From contig RSEF01000002.1 of NCBI GenBank assembly GCA_003993805.1, positions 11,022,788 to 11,086,787 on the forward strand: a stretch of DNA of 64,000 nucleotides. The letters are read 5' to 3'. The notes beneath the pieces are model-generated. The model saw only the letters and a list, made by a program, of their open reading frames with translations. It ran no database searches and was not told the DNA's origin. Below, one piece after another: positions 1 to 9,815 of this stretch. The stretch is from Himantopus leucocephalus (taxonomy: Eukaryota > Chordata > Aves > Charadriiformes > Recurvirostridae). Position 1 is the stretch's first letter, and each line of letters opens with the position of its first letter. The position numbers were made by a program, and so were the translations under genes.

Positions 1-568
1 AGACAGCCGTAATACTGCTGGATTTGCTGTACAAAATGGTGGGGGTTTTAATTTTTGATGAAATGTCTCCCAAAGGCAAATCAATGATTGAAGTACTTTA
101 GCTGCCTTACATCTAAAGATGCCAGTTGCCCTCAAAGACTTCAATTACAACTCACAGCATTAATGAACTGTAAAAAGATAAGCCTGATGTCATTACTACT
201 ACCTCTGACATAGTAGTGTCTCATCCAACAAAGCAGACTTGAAAATTGAGAAGCATGTTCAGCCAAATCCCATTCTGGAATCATACACAAATTGCAAAAA
301 AGTTCTAATAGAAAGCAGTGCGCAAATATATATATGTGATTCTTGATAAATCCTAGTTTATTGTTTCAGCCTATCCAAAATGTTTTGATCACGTCTCTCA
401 AAAATTCCATTATCGACTCCCTCACCTGGGCTTCCTATTTTCTCAAGAGATCCCACCTCTCTCTTGTGCCAACTGTAGTATGCATTTCAAACATGCTCAA
501 AGAAGTTTAGCATGTAATGAAATTAATCTCTTTTAGATAAACATCGTGTTTAACTAGCAAAAACTTAC
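1..568 (-). other. GTPBP4 intron 15, partial
   Basis: AT-rich intronic sequence running off the left edge. I see no further exon, repeat or small RNA in it. Confidence 0.75.
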
Positions 569-634
569 ATCATCTTTATTAGTCATGTCGAGTCCAAGAT
601 CAGTCATTTCTTGCTCTAGCACCTTCCGCTGGAC
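569..634 (-). CDS. GTPBP4: GTPBP4 exon 15, residues 515-536 (last exon in window)
   Basis: Acceptor GACAG and donor GTAAGT. It encodes [20 protein letters not shown] followed by DD. The next exon (AHYAVQARR-type block in vertebrate NOG1) was looked for in 1-568 and is not there. Confidence 0.93.
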
Positions 635-3600
635 CTGTCAAAAGACAGTTAAGAAAACGGGGTTTGTTCAAAAATGTACGGTTCTATCATATTTTTTGTC
701 TTAATATACCGCCGTAAGCCCATTTATATTCACACATTTATTCATTTGGCACATCCCACAAGCAGATAACGAAAGTTCTAACTTCACATTTCTTGCAACT
801 TAATTCTCTTCACCCATAAATCCTTCTTCACAGGATTGCAGTGCCCCAGCATTCCCTAAGGATCTTTCAAATAGTTTGCCTCTTTGGGCGGAAGGTGACA
901 AAGAGAGGTATTTCAGTCAGAAATGTTTCCTTCTCCCAAAAGGCACACCCTTTGGGGAAGATAAGGAATATTGGGTGCAAAATCAGCAAGATTTATTTCA
1001 TCAAAATGTCTAGTTATCAGTTTGTTATTCTGCAATCATCTTGGAATGGTCACAAGAGATTCTGACATTAGCAAGTGTGATACCTGCCTTCCAAAAAGAA
1101 ATATATATAATCTTTTTCAGCATAGGGAGGGGTCTGTAACAAATTTTACATCATTTTGATGTTACATATATAATTCTCCTAATTCTTTGCATTTAAAATA
1201 ATAAAAAAATACAAGGCAGCAATCCAATTAAACGACCTGAAACTGTATTCTTCAAACTTTTTCTGCAATATATATGGAATCTTACAAAAGACTCACCCAT
1301 GTGACACAAACCAAAAAGGGCTACTATCACTCATTTGGTTTGGCCTCTGTAACTAAGTAGTGACCAGAACTGCTGGGAGGACAGAAGAAAGCAAGTAGCA
1401 ACGGAGACGGCCAAACATGAGAAAAAGTGATTACTTCCACTACCTGACACTGTGATAAGTTTTCATAAAATTATTATACACCGGGAAGATTTTACTACAG
1501 AATATGTTCTATACTTGCCTTTTTAGCTGTTCTAGGCATCCTCGGACCTCGAGTATCTTTTTCCTTTGACTGCAGGATTTTCAGTTTCTTCTTTTCTCGG
1601 ATCTGTTGTGCCAACTGTCGGATTTCCATCATTTCTTCATCTTCACTTTCTGGTTCACTGTCATATTCTCCAGCAGCTTCTCTCAGCTCTTCCTCTTTCT
1701 CTAATTCTTCCAGTTTCTTAGATTTTGAAGAGATGAAATGAAAATCAAGATGTTTGTCAAATCCTAGACTTACAGTCCTCAACATCACATATTTGCATGA
1801 CCCAGGGCCATGACAACATGCAGACCCTTCAAAGGAACTAAGTTACTTGATAATGACCCCTTCAGCCACACTTAATGCAGCTGGTGATAGATTACTGTGA
1901 ACCTATGGGGCACACTGCTACGCGGACTTACTTGATCATATCACATTATAGTTTGGCTGTATTTGTGTGACTGCCCCGAAGCTGCCCACTGTGAGAACGC
2001 AGATGTACTATACAGTGAACTGTGATAGCTGTGCCATTTCTGGAAATACACTCTGTAAAAAACCTTCTCCTTCTACATTTAGCATGAGACTGCAACACCA
2101 GCAAGTCAGATGAACCCAGCTGCGTAACCGGCTGGCTCCAGAGTCTGCACTCACTACTCCTCCTTAACAACCAGCAAGAAATAAGAGCAGTGCTCGTTAT
2201 TAAATAAAGTCGAGAATTGAGTCCATTTCCTTTAACATCATACTCCAGTAGACATAAATTTTGATGGGTGATTTTCACATTATTAATAATACATAAAGTT
2301 TGATAGCTACATTCCTTCTGGCTATAGTCAAAGAATGAAGAAATATAGCTTCTCCTGCAAACCTCATATTTTAAGATGGAAAAGATAAGATCACCATCAT
2401 TCTGACAAGGTAAAGCAATTTTCCATTCTTCTGAAATTCTTCCCTTGATCATTCAGGAAACAGTATCTTTTCCCATGGCAAGTGCAGACAGCAAATAAGA
2501 ACTTGTTCTCATGACATACTGTTTTTAATCTACAAATACAGTAATTTACACTAAACAAATAAAGGGATAAAGAGGCAAGATAAGTGTAAAAAGAAGAATG
2601 GGAAACTCACTCTCATTATATCCGGATCAATGTAGTCAAGTATATTATGACCTTCCCATATCTCTGGAATCTTATCATATTTTTCAGACGAATTCATTAA
2701 GTCCCAGTATTCTTAAAAATATAACAAAAGTTAATAAAGAGACAAAAATAACTTCAAAGAATGTTCAATGACAGAAAACAACACTCAGATCACAAAAAAA
2801 AAAAAACCAACAATCCCTAAGCGGCAAGAATTTGATGGCATCTCTTGACATATTCACAAACACTTCTGATCCCCTTCCTCCTGCCAAATATCGTTCCATA
2901 ACGACATGATCCACTGCCAAGCCACAGTAAGCCACAGATACCCAGCTGAAACAAACACATGCAGTCTGTCTCATATTGATACTTTCTTAACAGAAGCATT
3001 GAGCATTTATGAGATACTTTACTGCTTAATAATAATAATGACTGTTATATAATACTTACTCTGAAGATCCAAAACATAATCATCTCCCAGTTCAAGTTCG
3101 AGATCTCTCTCCTGCAAAGACATTCATGATTTGATATACCTTCTAATTTTAAATCTGTGTGCTATTATAGCAAATGTAAAAACCATCTGCTGACTTCCTA
3201 ATTAAGAGATGCCACTTACCAATTTCCTCCTGGGTGTGTCTACTTCCATGCGTTTCTTACGTGCTACTGCTCCCTCAGGTATAAAAGGCAGCCGCTCCTG
3301 AAATTAATGTGATCCACCCCAATAAAAAAGGGAAAAAAAGTTCGAATAAAATTGTTTACAATGCTATAAATCACCATTGCAGAGTAATGTATTTCTAAAG
3401 CATACAAAATCCCAAGCTGGCAAAGGCAGTTATAGACAAAAAATAAGCAAATTTCACCATATTCATCTGTTCACATGTCAAGACGACAGAATTCTTATCC
3501 TACTTAAGAAGTACTGGGAAGTACAATAAAAAGTGTAAACCTGTAGCCTACCTTGTTATCTCTTTTGGTTGGCATGGCCAAGTGTAATCTATTCAATACT

Positions 3601-6600
3601 TCATTCACTTTATTTCCTTTCATTTTAGTGTCAACACGGTGGGCCAACAGTCTGTCACAGGCCTGAAAGTGCACATGGCAACATTAGGTAAGGAATGAAG
3701 CCTTCCCCATAAAACAAATGACACAGTAGGCTTTCAATCCCACATATCCCAACTATCTAGCTTCACATCTCATCTTCTGTCTACTCTCTTACCTCTCTAG
3801 CTCTCAAGAAAGCATTGAATTATTTTATATAAGAAGTATCATGGGAAGATGCATATGATCTTTTTTTTTTCCAATGAGCTGACAATAAGGGAAAGCAACA
3901 GGACTAAGAAAAAACTCACCAAATTTTTTTAAAATTATGATTTGTATTAGACATAATTTTCCATTTGCACCCAAGTTCACTAAGGTTCAACAAGCTATAA
4001 AGGATCACGTGTCTAAAGTTTATCACTATAATGCACAGTTTAACTGAGATTAAATCCATACAAAAGAGACAAAATGTTAGGTGTTCATTTGGAATGAAAC
4101 TGAGAGGAAAGAGACCTACCTCTGTTTTAACTTGAATTACACCTTCTTCTGTTAGGGTACTTGTCTCTATTACAGAAAATCCTTCTGCTTCAAAATTTTC
4201 AAATATTTTCTAAAATAAAAACATTACCCCAAAGAATGACATTCTGCCCATTTCTTAATATACCAATACATTAAGAACAGAAATCTTAATCCAGTATCTG
4301 TTACTATTTTATTAGAATGTGTTTCTAAAAAGATGACAGAAACTTTACAAACTACAGTTCTATTTAACCTGTTTCCTCTTTTATAAGCAAATAACTACTT
4401 TCTATAAGGCACCTATAAATGACCTATAAGCTATAAGGAAAAAGAAAAAAAGAAAAAGAGTGTGAGAAACACAAATGCTGTGTGTCCTTGAACTTGCAGA
4501 TACAAAAGAATTAGCGCTGCATATACACGTGTTGCCCAGTGGGTCTTCCCATAGCAACTGTTCAGCGACGCCTCTCAGTTTAATGCTCATTATCTCCAAA
4601 CTCTTACTGAAATGATTATTGAACAAGGCTATTCAGTCTTACTTCCAACTACAGCAGTAACTGAAAGTTCTCACAGCGTCAGAGATTTCTGAAACCACTA
4701 AGGACTTGCTTTCTGCTTGGCATTTACAATACTCAGACAAGCATATATATTAGACAGTACTTAAGAAAGATAGGCGTCAAGACCTGGAAAGCTACTTTCC
4801 ATTACACTATGCAACAGTTAGATAAAGAAATGATCATGTGAAACTTTTTGCCCGATACAAATGATAGCCGTCCACATTTGCACGTTGTATTTTTGTAAAT
4901 GTCAGAAGAGAGAGAGACGTGGGACAAGTAGTCTTACCTGACTCTCTTCAGGAAGTTCTGCAATCCTCTTCACATCACATTTGTTTGCAACAATTATAAG
5001 TGGCTAATAAAAAGAAAAAAAAAAATCATAACTCAAGTTATCACGTTATAAAAACCTGGGGTTTATCAATAATATAAAGCAAACCTACCTTGTTAGCAAA
5101 CAATGGCTTAATATTTCTGAAGAGCTCTACTTGCTCCTCCAGGCTATGCCCACACTGCTCAGATACATCCATCACGTAAAGCACAGCAGCACGAAGATGT
5201 GCAAGCGCAGTTATAGCCTGCATCTCGATGGTGTTCCTATCCTCCAAAGGATGATCCAAAATACCAGGAGTATCTACTACCTAAAATTAACACAATTAAG
5301 TCAGGCCTTACTACAGGACAATTGACACACTATTTCAGGACATGTGCTTGGTTTCTGGTCAATATTGTCTTTTTTGAGACAGCAAAAGAGACTTTTGAGA
5401 CTTTTCCTTCAGTCATAAATAAGACTGTAAACTCAGCCAAATTGAGAATGTGAAAATGGAGTAATGGGAGAAGAATGAGGATTCAGAATAACCAACTCTA
5501 CAAGTATTGAACAAGTAGAATCATAGAATCGTTAAGGTTAGAAGGGACCTTTCAGATCNNNNNNNNNNNNNNNNNNNNNNNNNNNNNNNNNNNNNNNNNN
5601 NNNNNNNNNNNNNNNNNNNNNNNNNNNNNNNNNNNNNNNNNNNNNNNNNNNNNNNNNNAAGACTTGTTCTCCAGACCCCTCACCAGCTTCGTAGCCCTTA
5701 AGTAGGGAAAGCCCTGCCCAAACCTGGCCCAGAATTTGACAGTGATTAAACGCAAGCTGGCTTTAGTCAGTAATTCCATTTCCATTTTTCCCTCAGACTG
5801 AAAACACACCCATACCTCTACATTTTTAGAATAGATTTTGACTACTGCCCTCATTTGGCACACTGTACCTTGCACAGCAGCTCTCGGATGTAGTGTTGTC
5901 TCATCACGACACAAAAATACAACTCACATTGCAAAATGGCAAGCCACATTATAACCAGTTAAGTCTTCAAAGAAAATACAAAATAATAATAACAGTTCTT
6001 ACCTGCCAACGCAGATACTTATAATCCATGTGTCCCACAAAGAGAGATTTTGTGGTAAAGGCATAAGGCTGCACTTCTACATCTGCTCTTGTAACCTTAA
6101 AACAAGATTTATTCACACACATTTACTGAAAATTTCCCGAAGCTGCAAGCAGTATATCATAATTATAATACACTTCCTTCTATACAAAAAAAAGAGCTAA
6201 AAAATAGGGATTCTCACTTCTCTGCAGAATTTATCTATCAGAAAATACATTAATGGGATAGATGCTACTTTGGAAAATACAATGATTTTTAAGAGTAAAA
6301 TCTATCGTAATTTTCCATTTATCCCTCCAGGAATTTCATTCAACATCAACTCACATACCTGAATTGGCTGCTGCTCACATCAGACAGTACCATAATGATA
6401 TCAAATTGTTTAAATGTCACCGTATTTTAATTAAATGCTATCTCAGTACTATTTTTGAAAAAAACATTCACATACCTTATTTATAAAGCTAGATTTTCCA
6501 ACATTCGGGTAGCCACACAACAGAAGAGTTCGTGTATTGGGATCGATGGTTGGCAAACGAGACAAATGTTGTCGCACTGAAACGTTAAAAAGATTTTTAA

Positions 6601-9600
6601 AATATTTGCAGTAATTTAAGTTTTCCTGAAATGGAATAAAAATTCATATGCTGAATTTTTTATACACAAATTAATAAATTTTCTGACATTATAAATTGAT
6701 TGATCACTTACGAAAATGTATAATAGTTTGTAAACTCCACAAGTATCTACATACAACAAAAAAAGACATTTAATAAATATTTTAAAAATTAAGACCACTG
6801 TCTTTTAGCTAAAATGACCCCATCAAATCAGGCAACACAACCTGAAGGAATAATAGCCTGAAGTAAGGAGTAATGTTTAGCACTATTTTTCAAACATATG
6901 TAAGTGAAAATAACGATAAATAAAAGCATGGCTGTGACTTTCAAACAAAGAAAAAGCTTTTACAGCCGTTAGTAATACCATAAAATTTAAAGAATTTTCA
7001 AAGAGAAAACTATTTAGTTAAAAAGTAAATTCTAAGTATTTGGGGATTTTGAAACTATTTTTATGTTTCCTGTGTCTACATTCTGTATTAAATACATTCT
7101 TCTAATTGTTATTAAGGGTAAGAATAAATTTTACATCCAATTCACATGCCTTATTTTAGCCTATTCATAACACAAACCTTGCTCCAAATATTCCAAGCTT
7201 TGTTTCTGCCTTTTGATAATTGTGCACATTCGTCCTAGAGCAGCACGTTTCAGCTGTTTGCAGCGGTAAAGAGAATCACCGTATTTCATCAGCCGCACAT
7301 AGTCTTTAGCAACACTATGGAGACAAGAAATAAGAATTTAGCCAACAATCAACCAGGCAGGTAGAAAATTGAAGAAAATCATGTCCCTTACTTGTCAATC
7401 AGATTCTTGGCAATATTAATCTGTCCCAAAGCCAGCTTATAGTGATCTTTGTCATAGAGAACGTTCATCAAATCTGCATAAAAAGGATGAATATCCTAAA
7501 ACAAAGCAAAAAATAAAATTAAGCCTAGTATTTTCCTTGAGATTACTATTTCTTGGCAGCTATGTAAGTTAATTTTTTTTTCTCCAGTACAGCAACACAT
7601 GACAATATAAGCCAAAGAGTTTTCATTACTGTCTTATGTAAGAAAAATAACCTTCTTGGTCACTAAATGCATAAATCTTAATCACTTTGAATTTATTCTG
7701 CAAACACATCATACAAAGTTCCCATTTCATTTTTTGCTTTGTAAAATACTTCATATTTCAACTCTGAAGGCATTTTTTTAAAAAATTAAGAACCTGCAAG
7801 AAGCCTGCAGAAGTAGTTTCTAAAAGCAAATTCATACTACACCAGAAACACAGCAACAGTATTAATTCCTCCCTTTTTCTGAGTGCTACATTAAATTCTG
7901 TGTAAGACTGGATAAGAAGGGTTTCTTTAATGCCCAATAAATCCTTCAGATTTCCAAGAAAGCAGCATTTTTGGTTCAAATCTTTTAAACAAAATATTTC
8001 AGCTACTTATGCAATTATTTGCAGAATTTTCATCACATGATGTTAAACAAAATACAGAAGGTATTTGTGGGAATTCTGCAGTAATACTCACTGGATATGA
8101 AAATATCAGGAAAAAATACAGTCGCAGGTCAACGATTTAAGCATGAGCAGAAAACTGCCTATAAAAAAGCCCCACTGGATCCAGTTGCAGTTGTTGGGAA
8201 GTTAAGACTATGTACATCTTGCCAAAGTGTGTTTCCAACACTACTCTTTATGGGGCCAAGAATAATATTTATGTTACCAAAGTAACTTTTGAAGAACTGA
8301 AAATGGAAAGCAGTGTGATATATTTGGATATTTCTTACTTCCTGCAAGTATTTTCTAGGGAAGACTACACATAAGCACAATTTACATACGCATACACAAA
8401 GAACAAACAAGTAGACACACCATACTTAAGAAACCCCACACTTTCTCTTCATTCAACAACAACTTCTGGCAAATACATCTAATCAGCTAAAACCTTGTAA
8501 AGTCCATCCTTCAATGACAATCCACGGGCACAATTTAGACTTCCTTTCTTAGCAGGAACGTACTATTTTTGCAGAACAAGTTTGCCTAAAATTACTCCCA
8601 GTGAAATCTACTGGGCAGCAGCCAAAATCGTCTACACAGTGGGTCAGCAAGATGTTGCTCAGGCCAAAATAAATTCCAATAAAACCAATACGCTCTTAAA
8701 GAAGTATTCCTGATGCCATGAAAGCAAAGTTCTTTTACCATCAAACGACAAAACACTTACATCTAATTTGGGGAAATCCGTTAAGATCTGGGTGAGTCTA
8801 TCATGGTAATTTTGTTGAGTATATTTGACTTTTCGCATGTAAAAATGTCGAATCCGATGGATTTGATAATGTTTATGAATGACAGTTGGAGTCTTCCGCT
8901 GAGTCTTTGACAATGTCAAATCTATGAAGTCCTGCAATCAAGGAAACGTTACTAATTATACAAATTGCCAAGTTCTTCTAAAGCCGTAGATTTTATTTTG
9001 GTGGAGCGGCACGCGGATCAGTTAAGCACCCCCATGCCACGCGTGTTTTGCCACGTCTGTTTTAGGATAAAACCCCTGAGCCGCGGGTTCCCACCTCCGG
9101 GCAGTAACAAGCCCGTTCCCTGCCCGGTTCCCATGTGAGGGACCCGAGGGCAGGCCTCCCGCCCACCTCTGCCCCACCCCGGCCCGGGGGGTCGGCAGGC
9201 CCGGCCCCGCCGTCCCCAGCGGTGAAGCACAGCGCGCCCAAACCCCGCGCACCGCACTTTTAATTAAAGCGCCTTCGTTAGACTAGGAGAGAACTTTGTT
9301 TTGAATGAGCGCGCAGCCATGAGAGATCTTTGTGGGGGCCACCCCGACCCCCCCGCGGCGCTGAGGAGAAGAGCGGCGCCGGCATCCCTCCTCAGGCGGC
9401 AGCGCCCCTCTCTGACGGGACGCCCCCGCCCCTCACCCCACATGGTAGAGGCCCCGCAGCACTAGCCCTAGCCCAGGGCGAGTCCACGCGTCCCGCGGGG
9501 GGGCGGAAGGAGGCGAAGGCCGAGGCCACGCCGGCAGCGCGACGGCGGGGGGGCGAGGACGCCCTCCTCAGGCGCGGCAGGAGCCGCCGCCCGCCGGGAG

Positions 9601-9714
9601 GGGCTCGCCCCGCGCTGAGGGACGGGGAGCGGGAAGGGGGAGCGGGAGGGGTAGCGGCGCCCGTACCTTGGCGGAGGGCACCACCGTAATCTTCTTGAAG
9701 TTGTAGAGCGCCAT
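569..9714 (-). CDS. GTPBP4: GTPBP4 (NOG1) nucleolar GTP-binding protein, exons 1-15, 3' end outside window
   Basis: NOG1-family GTPase that joins pre-60S particles in the nucleolus and is needed for 60S maturation (family knowledge). Exons in transcript order: 9667-9714, 8761-8931, 7392-7495, 7178-7314, 6476-6576, 6003-6095, 5089-5280, 4938-5003, 4120-4209, 3552-3662, 3220-3297, 3060-3111, 2611-2711, 1519-1716, 569-634. They join in frame into 536 residues. The product begins [16 protein letters not shown], followed by the NOG1 N-terminal helical domain. The GTPase core has P-loop GYPNVGKS (175-182), switch I around 201-202, DTPG (221-224), NKCD (289-292) and a TST loop near 320-322. An acidic and lysine-rich coiled C-terminal part follows (449-514). 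The vertebrate protein is about 634 residues, so roughly 100 are missing beyond position 1. The ATG has G at -3 and G at +4. No frameshift or lost catalytic residue was seen. Confidence 0.97.
635..1518 (-). other. GTPBP4 intron 14 (GC-AG)
   Basis: An 884-bp intron starting GCAAGT and ending GACAG. It is AT-rich and holds no recognisable repeat. Short open frames inside it look like chance. Confidence 0.88.
1519..1716 (-). CDS. GTPBP4: GTPBP4 exon 14, residues 449-514, with GC donor
   Basis: Encodes the charged helix [20 protein letters not shown], an acidic stretch (EPESEDEEM) and [11 protein letters not shown]. The acceptor is TCTAAG. The donor is AAG followed by GCAAGT, so this intron is GC-AG. 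No in-frame GT donor fits at the homologous junction, and exon 15 joins exactly there. The vertebrate protein reads RTAKKVQR across this point. Confidence 0.93.
1717..2610 (-). other. GTPBP4 intron 13
   Basis: An 894-bp GT-AG intron. It contains a 168-codon open frame on the transcribed strand (1946-2452) with no recognised domain, discussed under findings. No repeat was recognised. Confidence 0.88.
2611..2711 (-). CDS. GTPBP4: GTPBP4 exon 13, residues 415-448
   Basis: Acceptor TTTAAG and donor GTGAGT. It completes the Lys codon and encodes [20 protein letters not shown] followed by [13 protein letters not shown], a signature block of the NOG1 C-terminal half. Confidence 0.94.
2712..3059 (-). 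other. GTPBP4 intron 12
   Basis: A 348-bp GT-AG intron with nothing recognisable besides an A-rich run near 2796-2807. Confidence 0.88.
3060..3111 (-). CDS. GTPBP4: GTPBP4 exon 12, residues 398-415
   Basis: A 52-bp exon with acceptor TTGCAG and donor GTAAGT. It encodes [17 protein letters not shown] and the first base of the following Lys codon. Confidence 0.94.
3220..3297 (-). CDS. GTPBP4: GTPBP4 exon 11, residues 372-397
   Basis: Acceptor TTTCAG and donor GTAAGT. It encodes [20 protein letters not shown] followed by TPRRKL, a basic linker conserved in the NOG1 C-terminal domain. Confidence 0.94.
3552..3662 (-). CDS. GTPBP4: GTPBP4 exon 10, residues 335-371
   Basis: Acceptor TTTCAG and donor GTAGGC. 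It encodes [20 protein letters not shown] through [11 protein letters not shown], the end of the GTPase fold and the beginning of the NOG1 C-terminal region. Confidence 0.95.
3663..4119 (-). other. GTPBP4 intron 9
   Basis: A 457-bp GT-AG intron, AT-rich, with no repeat or small RNA recognised. Confidence 0.88.
4120..4209 (-). CDS. GTPBP4: GTPBP4 exon 9, residues 305-334, G5 region
   Basis: Acceptor TTTTAG and donor GTAGGT. It encodes [20 protein letters not shown] and [10 protein letters not shown]. The ETSTL segment is the probable G5 loop. Confidence 0.95.
4210..4937 (-). other. GTPBP4 intron 8
   Basis: A 728-bp GT-AG intron. It has an A/G-rich run around 4437-4465 and is otherwise unremarkable. 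Confidence 0.88.
4938..5003 (-). CDS. GTPBP4: GTPBP4 exon 8, residues 283-304, G4 motif
   Basis: Acceptor ATTAG and donor GTAAGA. It encodes [20 protein letters not shown] then SQ. NKCD is the guanine-specificity motif. Confidence 0.95.
5089..5280 (-). CDS. GTPBP4: GTPBP4 exon 7, residues 219-282, G3 motif
   Basis: Acceptor TTTTAG and donor GTAGGT. It begins [20 protein letters not shown], which includes the DTPG switch II motif, and continues through [20 protein letters not shown] to PLFANK. It is the second-largest exon visible. Confidence 0.96.
5519..5699 (-). repeat. CR1 LINE 3'-end fragment, interrupted by gap
   Basis: The left end reads AATCATAGAATCG followed by an AGAAGGGACCTTTCAGATC-like block, the reverse complement of the CR1 3' terminus. 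To the right of the gap, TTGTTCTCCAGACCCCTCAC matches the internal CR1 3' region in the same orientation. The element is therefore on the minus strand. AAGTAG occurs immediately outside both ends (5513-5518 and 5700-5705), a possible target-site duplication. Confidence 0.85.
5559..5658. other. Assembly gap, 100 N
   Basis: Exactly 100 N inside the CR1 copy of GTPBP4 intron 6, so probably a placeholder of unknown length. Confidence 0.99.
6003..6095 (-). CDS. GTPBP4: GTPBP4 exon 6, residues 188-218, switch I region
   Basis: Acceptor TTAAG and donor GTAAGA, both phase 0. It encodes [20 protein letters not shown] and [11 protein letters not shown]. The PYAFTTKS segment carries the G2 threonines that coordinate magnesium in this GTPase class. 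Confidence 0.95.
6096..6475 (-). other. GTPBP4 intron 5
   Basis: A 380-bp GT-AG intron, AT-rich, with nothing recognisable. Confidence 0.88.
6476..6576 (-). CDS. GTPBP4: GTPBP4 exon 5, residues 154-187, P-loop
   Basis: Acceptor TTTCAG and donor GTATGT. It encodes [19 protein letters not shown] followed by the G1 nucleotide-binding loop GYPNVGKS and SFINK. The P-loop Gly-Lys-Ser is intact. Confidence 0.96.
6577..7177 (-). other. GTPBP4 intron 4
   Basis: A 601-bp GT-AG intron, strongly AT-rich, with no repeat or RNA gene recognised. Confidence 0.88.
7178..7314 (-). CDS. GTPBP4: GTPBP4 exon 4, residues 108-154
   Basis: Acceptor CATAG and donor GTTTGT. It encodes [20 protein letters not shown] through QSLEYLEQ, the last helices before the GTPase domain, and ends one base into a Val codon. 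Confidence 0.95.
7392..7495 (-). CDS. GTPBP4: GTPBP4 exon 3, residues 74-108
   Basis: Acceptor TTTAG and donor GTAAGG. The exon encodes [20 protein letters not shown] onward to NLID and ends two bases into an Asn codon completed by exon 4. Intron 3, which follows, is only 77 bp. Confidence 0.95.
7496..8760 (-). other. GTPBP4 intron 2
   Basis: A 1265-bp GT-AG intron, the longest visible. No interspersed repeat or small RNA was recognised, and the open frames in it show no known domain. Confidence 0.88.
8761..8931 (-). CDS. GTPBP4: GTPBP4 exon 2, residues 17-73
   Basis: Acceptor TTGCAG and donor GTAAGT, phase 0 at both ends. It encodes [15 protein letters not shown] through LTDFPKLD, the start of the basic helical NOG1 N-terminal domain that contacts rRNA in known pre-60S structures. 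Confidence 0.96.
8932..9666 (-). other. GTPBP4 intron 1, CpG-rich at its 5' end
   Basis: A 735-bp GT-AG intron whose 5' half (about 9060-9666) is part of the promoter CpG island. Long open frames here on both strands come from GC richness and stop-codon depletion. Confidence 0.88.
9667..9714 (-). CDS. GTPBP4: GTPBP4 exon 1 (coding part), residues 1-16
   Basis: The ATG is at 9714-9712 in a strong Kozak context (GGCATGG). It encodes [16 protein letters not shown], the conserved NOG1 N-terminus. The exon ends in phase 0 at AAG followed by donor GTACGG. Confidence 0.96.
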
Positions 9715-9743
9715 GCCGGCCGCCCGAGCCGAGCCGCACGCCG

Positions 9744-9800
9744 CCGGAAGAGGGAGAGGGGCCCTTCCTCTCGCGAGAGCCCGGCGCTTCCGGGGCGGGG
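9744..9800 (-). promoter_or_regulatory. Core promoter cluster: ETS sites, TCTCGCGAGA, GC box
   Basis: Within 90 bp upstream of the ATG are CCGGAAG (9744-9750), the palindrome TCTCGCGAGA (9769-9778), CTTCCGG (9787-9793) and GGGGCGGGG (9792-9800). ETS (GABPA/ELK) sites and the TCTCGCGAGA element are known features of ribosome-biogenesis and other housekeeping promoters. On the gene strand the sequence CCCTCTTCC near 9748-9756 is pyrimidine-rich and is a plausible initiator, an inference without transcript data. Confidence 0.65.
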
Positions 9801-9815
9801 AGGGAGGGAGGGAGG
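9797..9815 (+). other. G-quadruplex-capable tract in the GTPBP4 promoter
   Basis: Four G runs (GGGG, GGG, GGG, GGG), each separated by a single A, lie on the plus strand, the template strand for GTPBP4. Single-nucleotide loops satisfy the standard G4 rule. Confidence 0.7.

Larger units (their letters stand above)
5281..6002 (-). other. GTPBP4 intron 6, carrying a CR1 fragment and a gap
   Basis: A 722-bp (as assembled) GT-AG intron containing the CR1 fragment at 5519-5699 and a 100-N gap. Its true length is therefore unknown. Confidence 0.88.

Noticed and set aside
9018..9739. Several long open frames on both strands in the CpG island
   Set aside because: Arg/Pro/Gly-rich translations of GC-rich promoter DNA with few stop codons. 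Only the 48-bp exon 1 is supported by homology.
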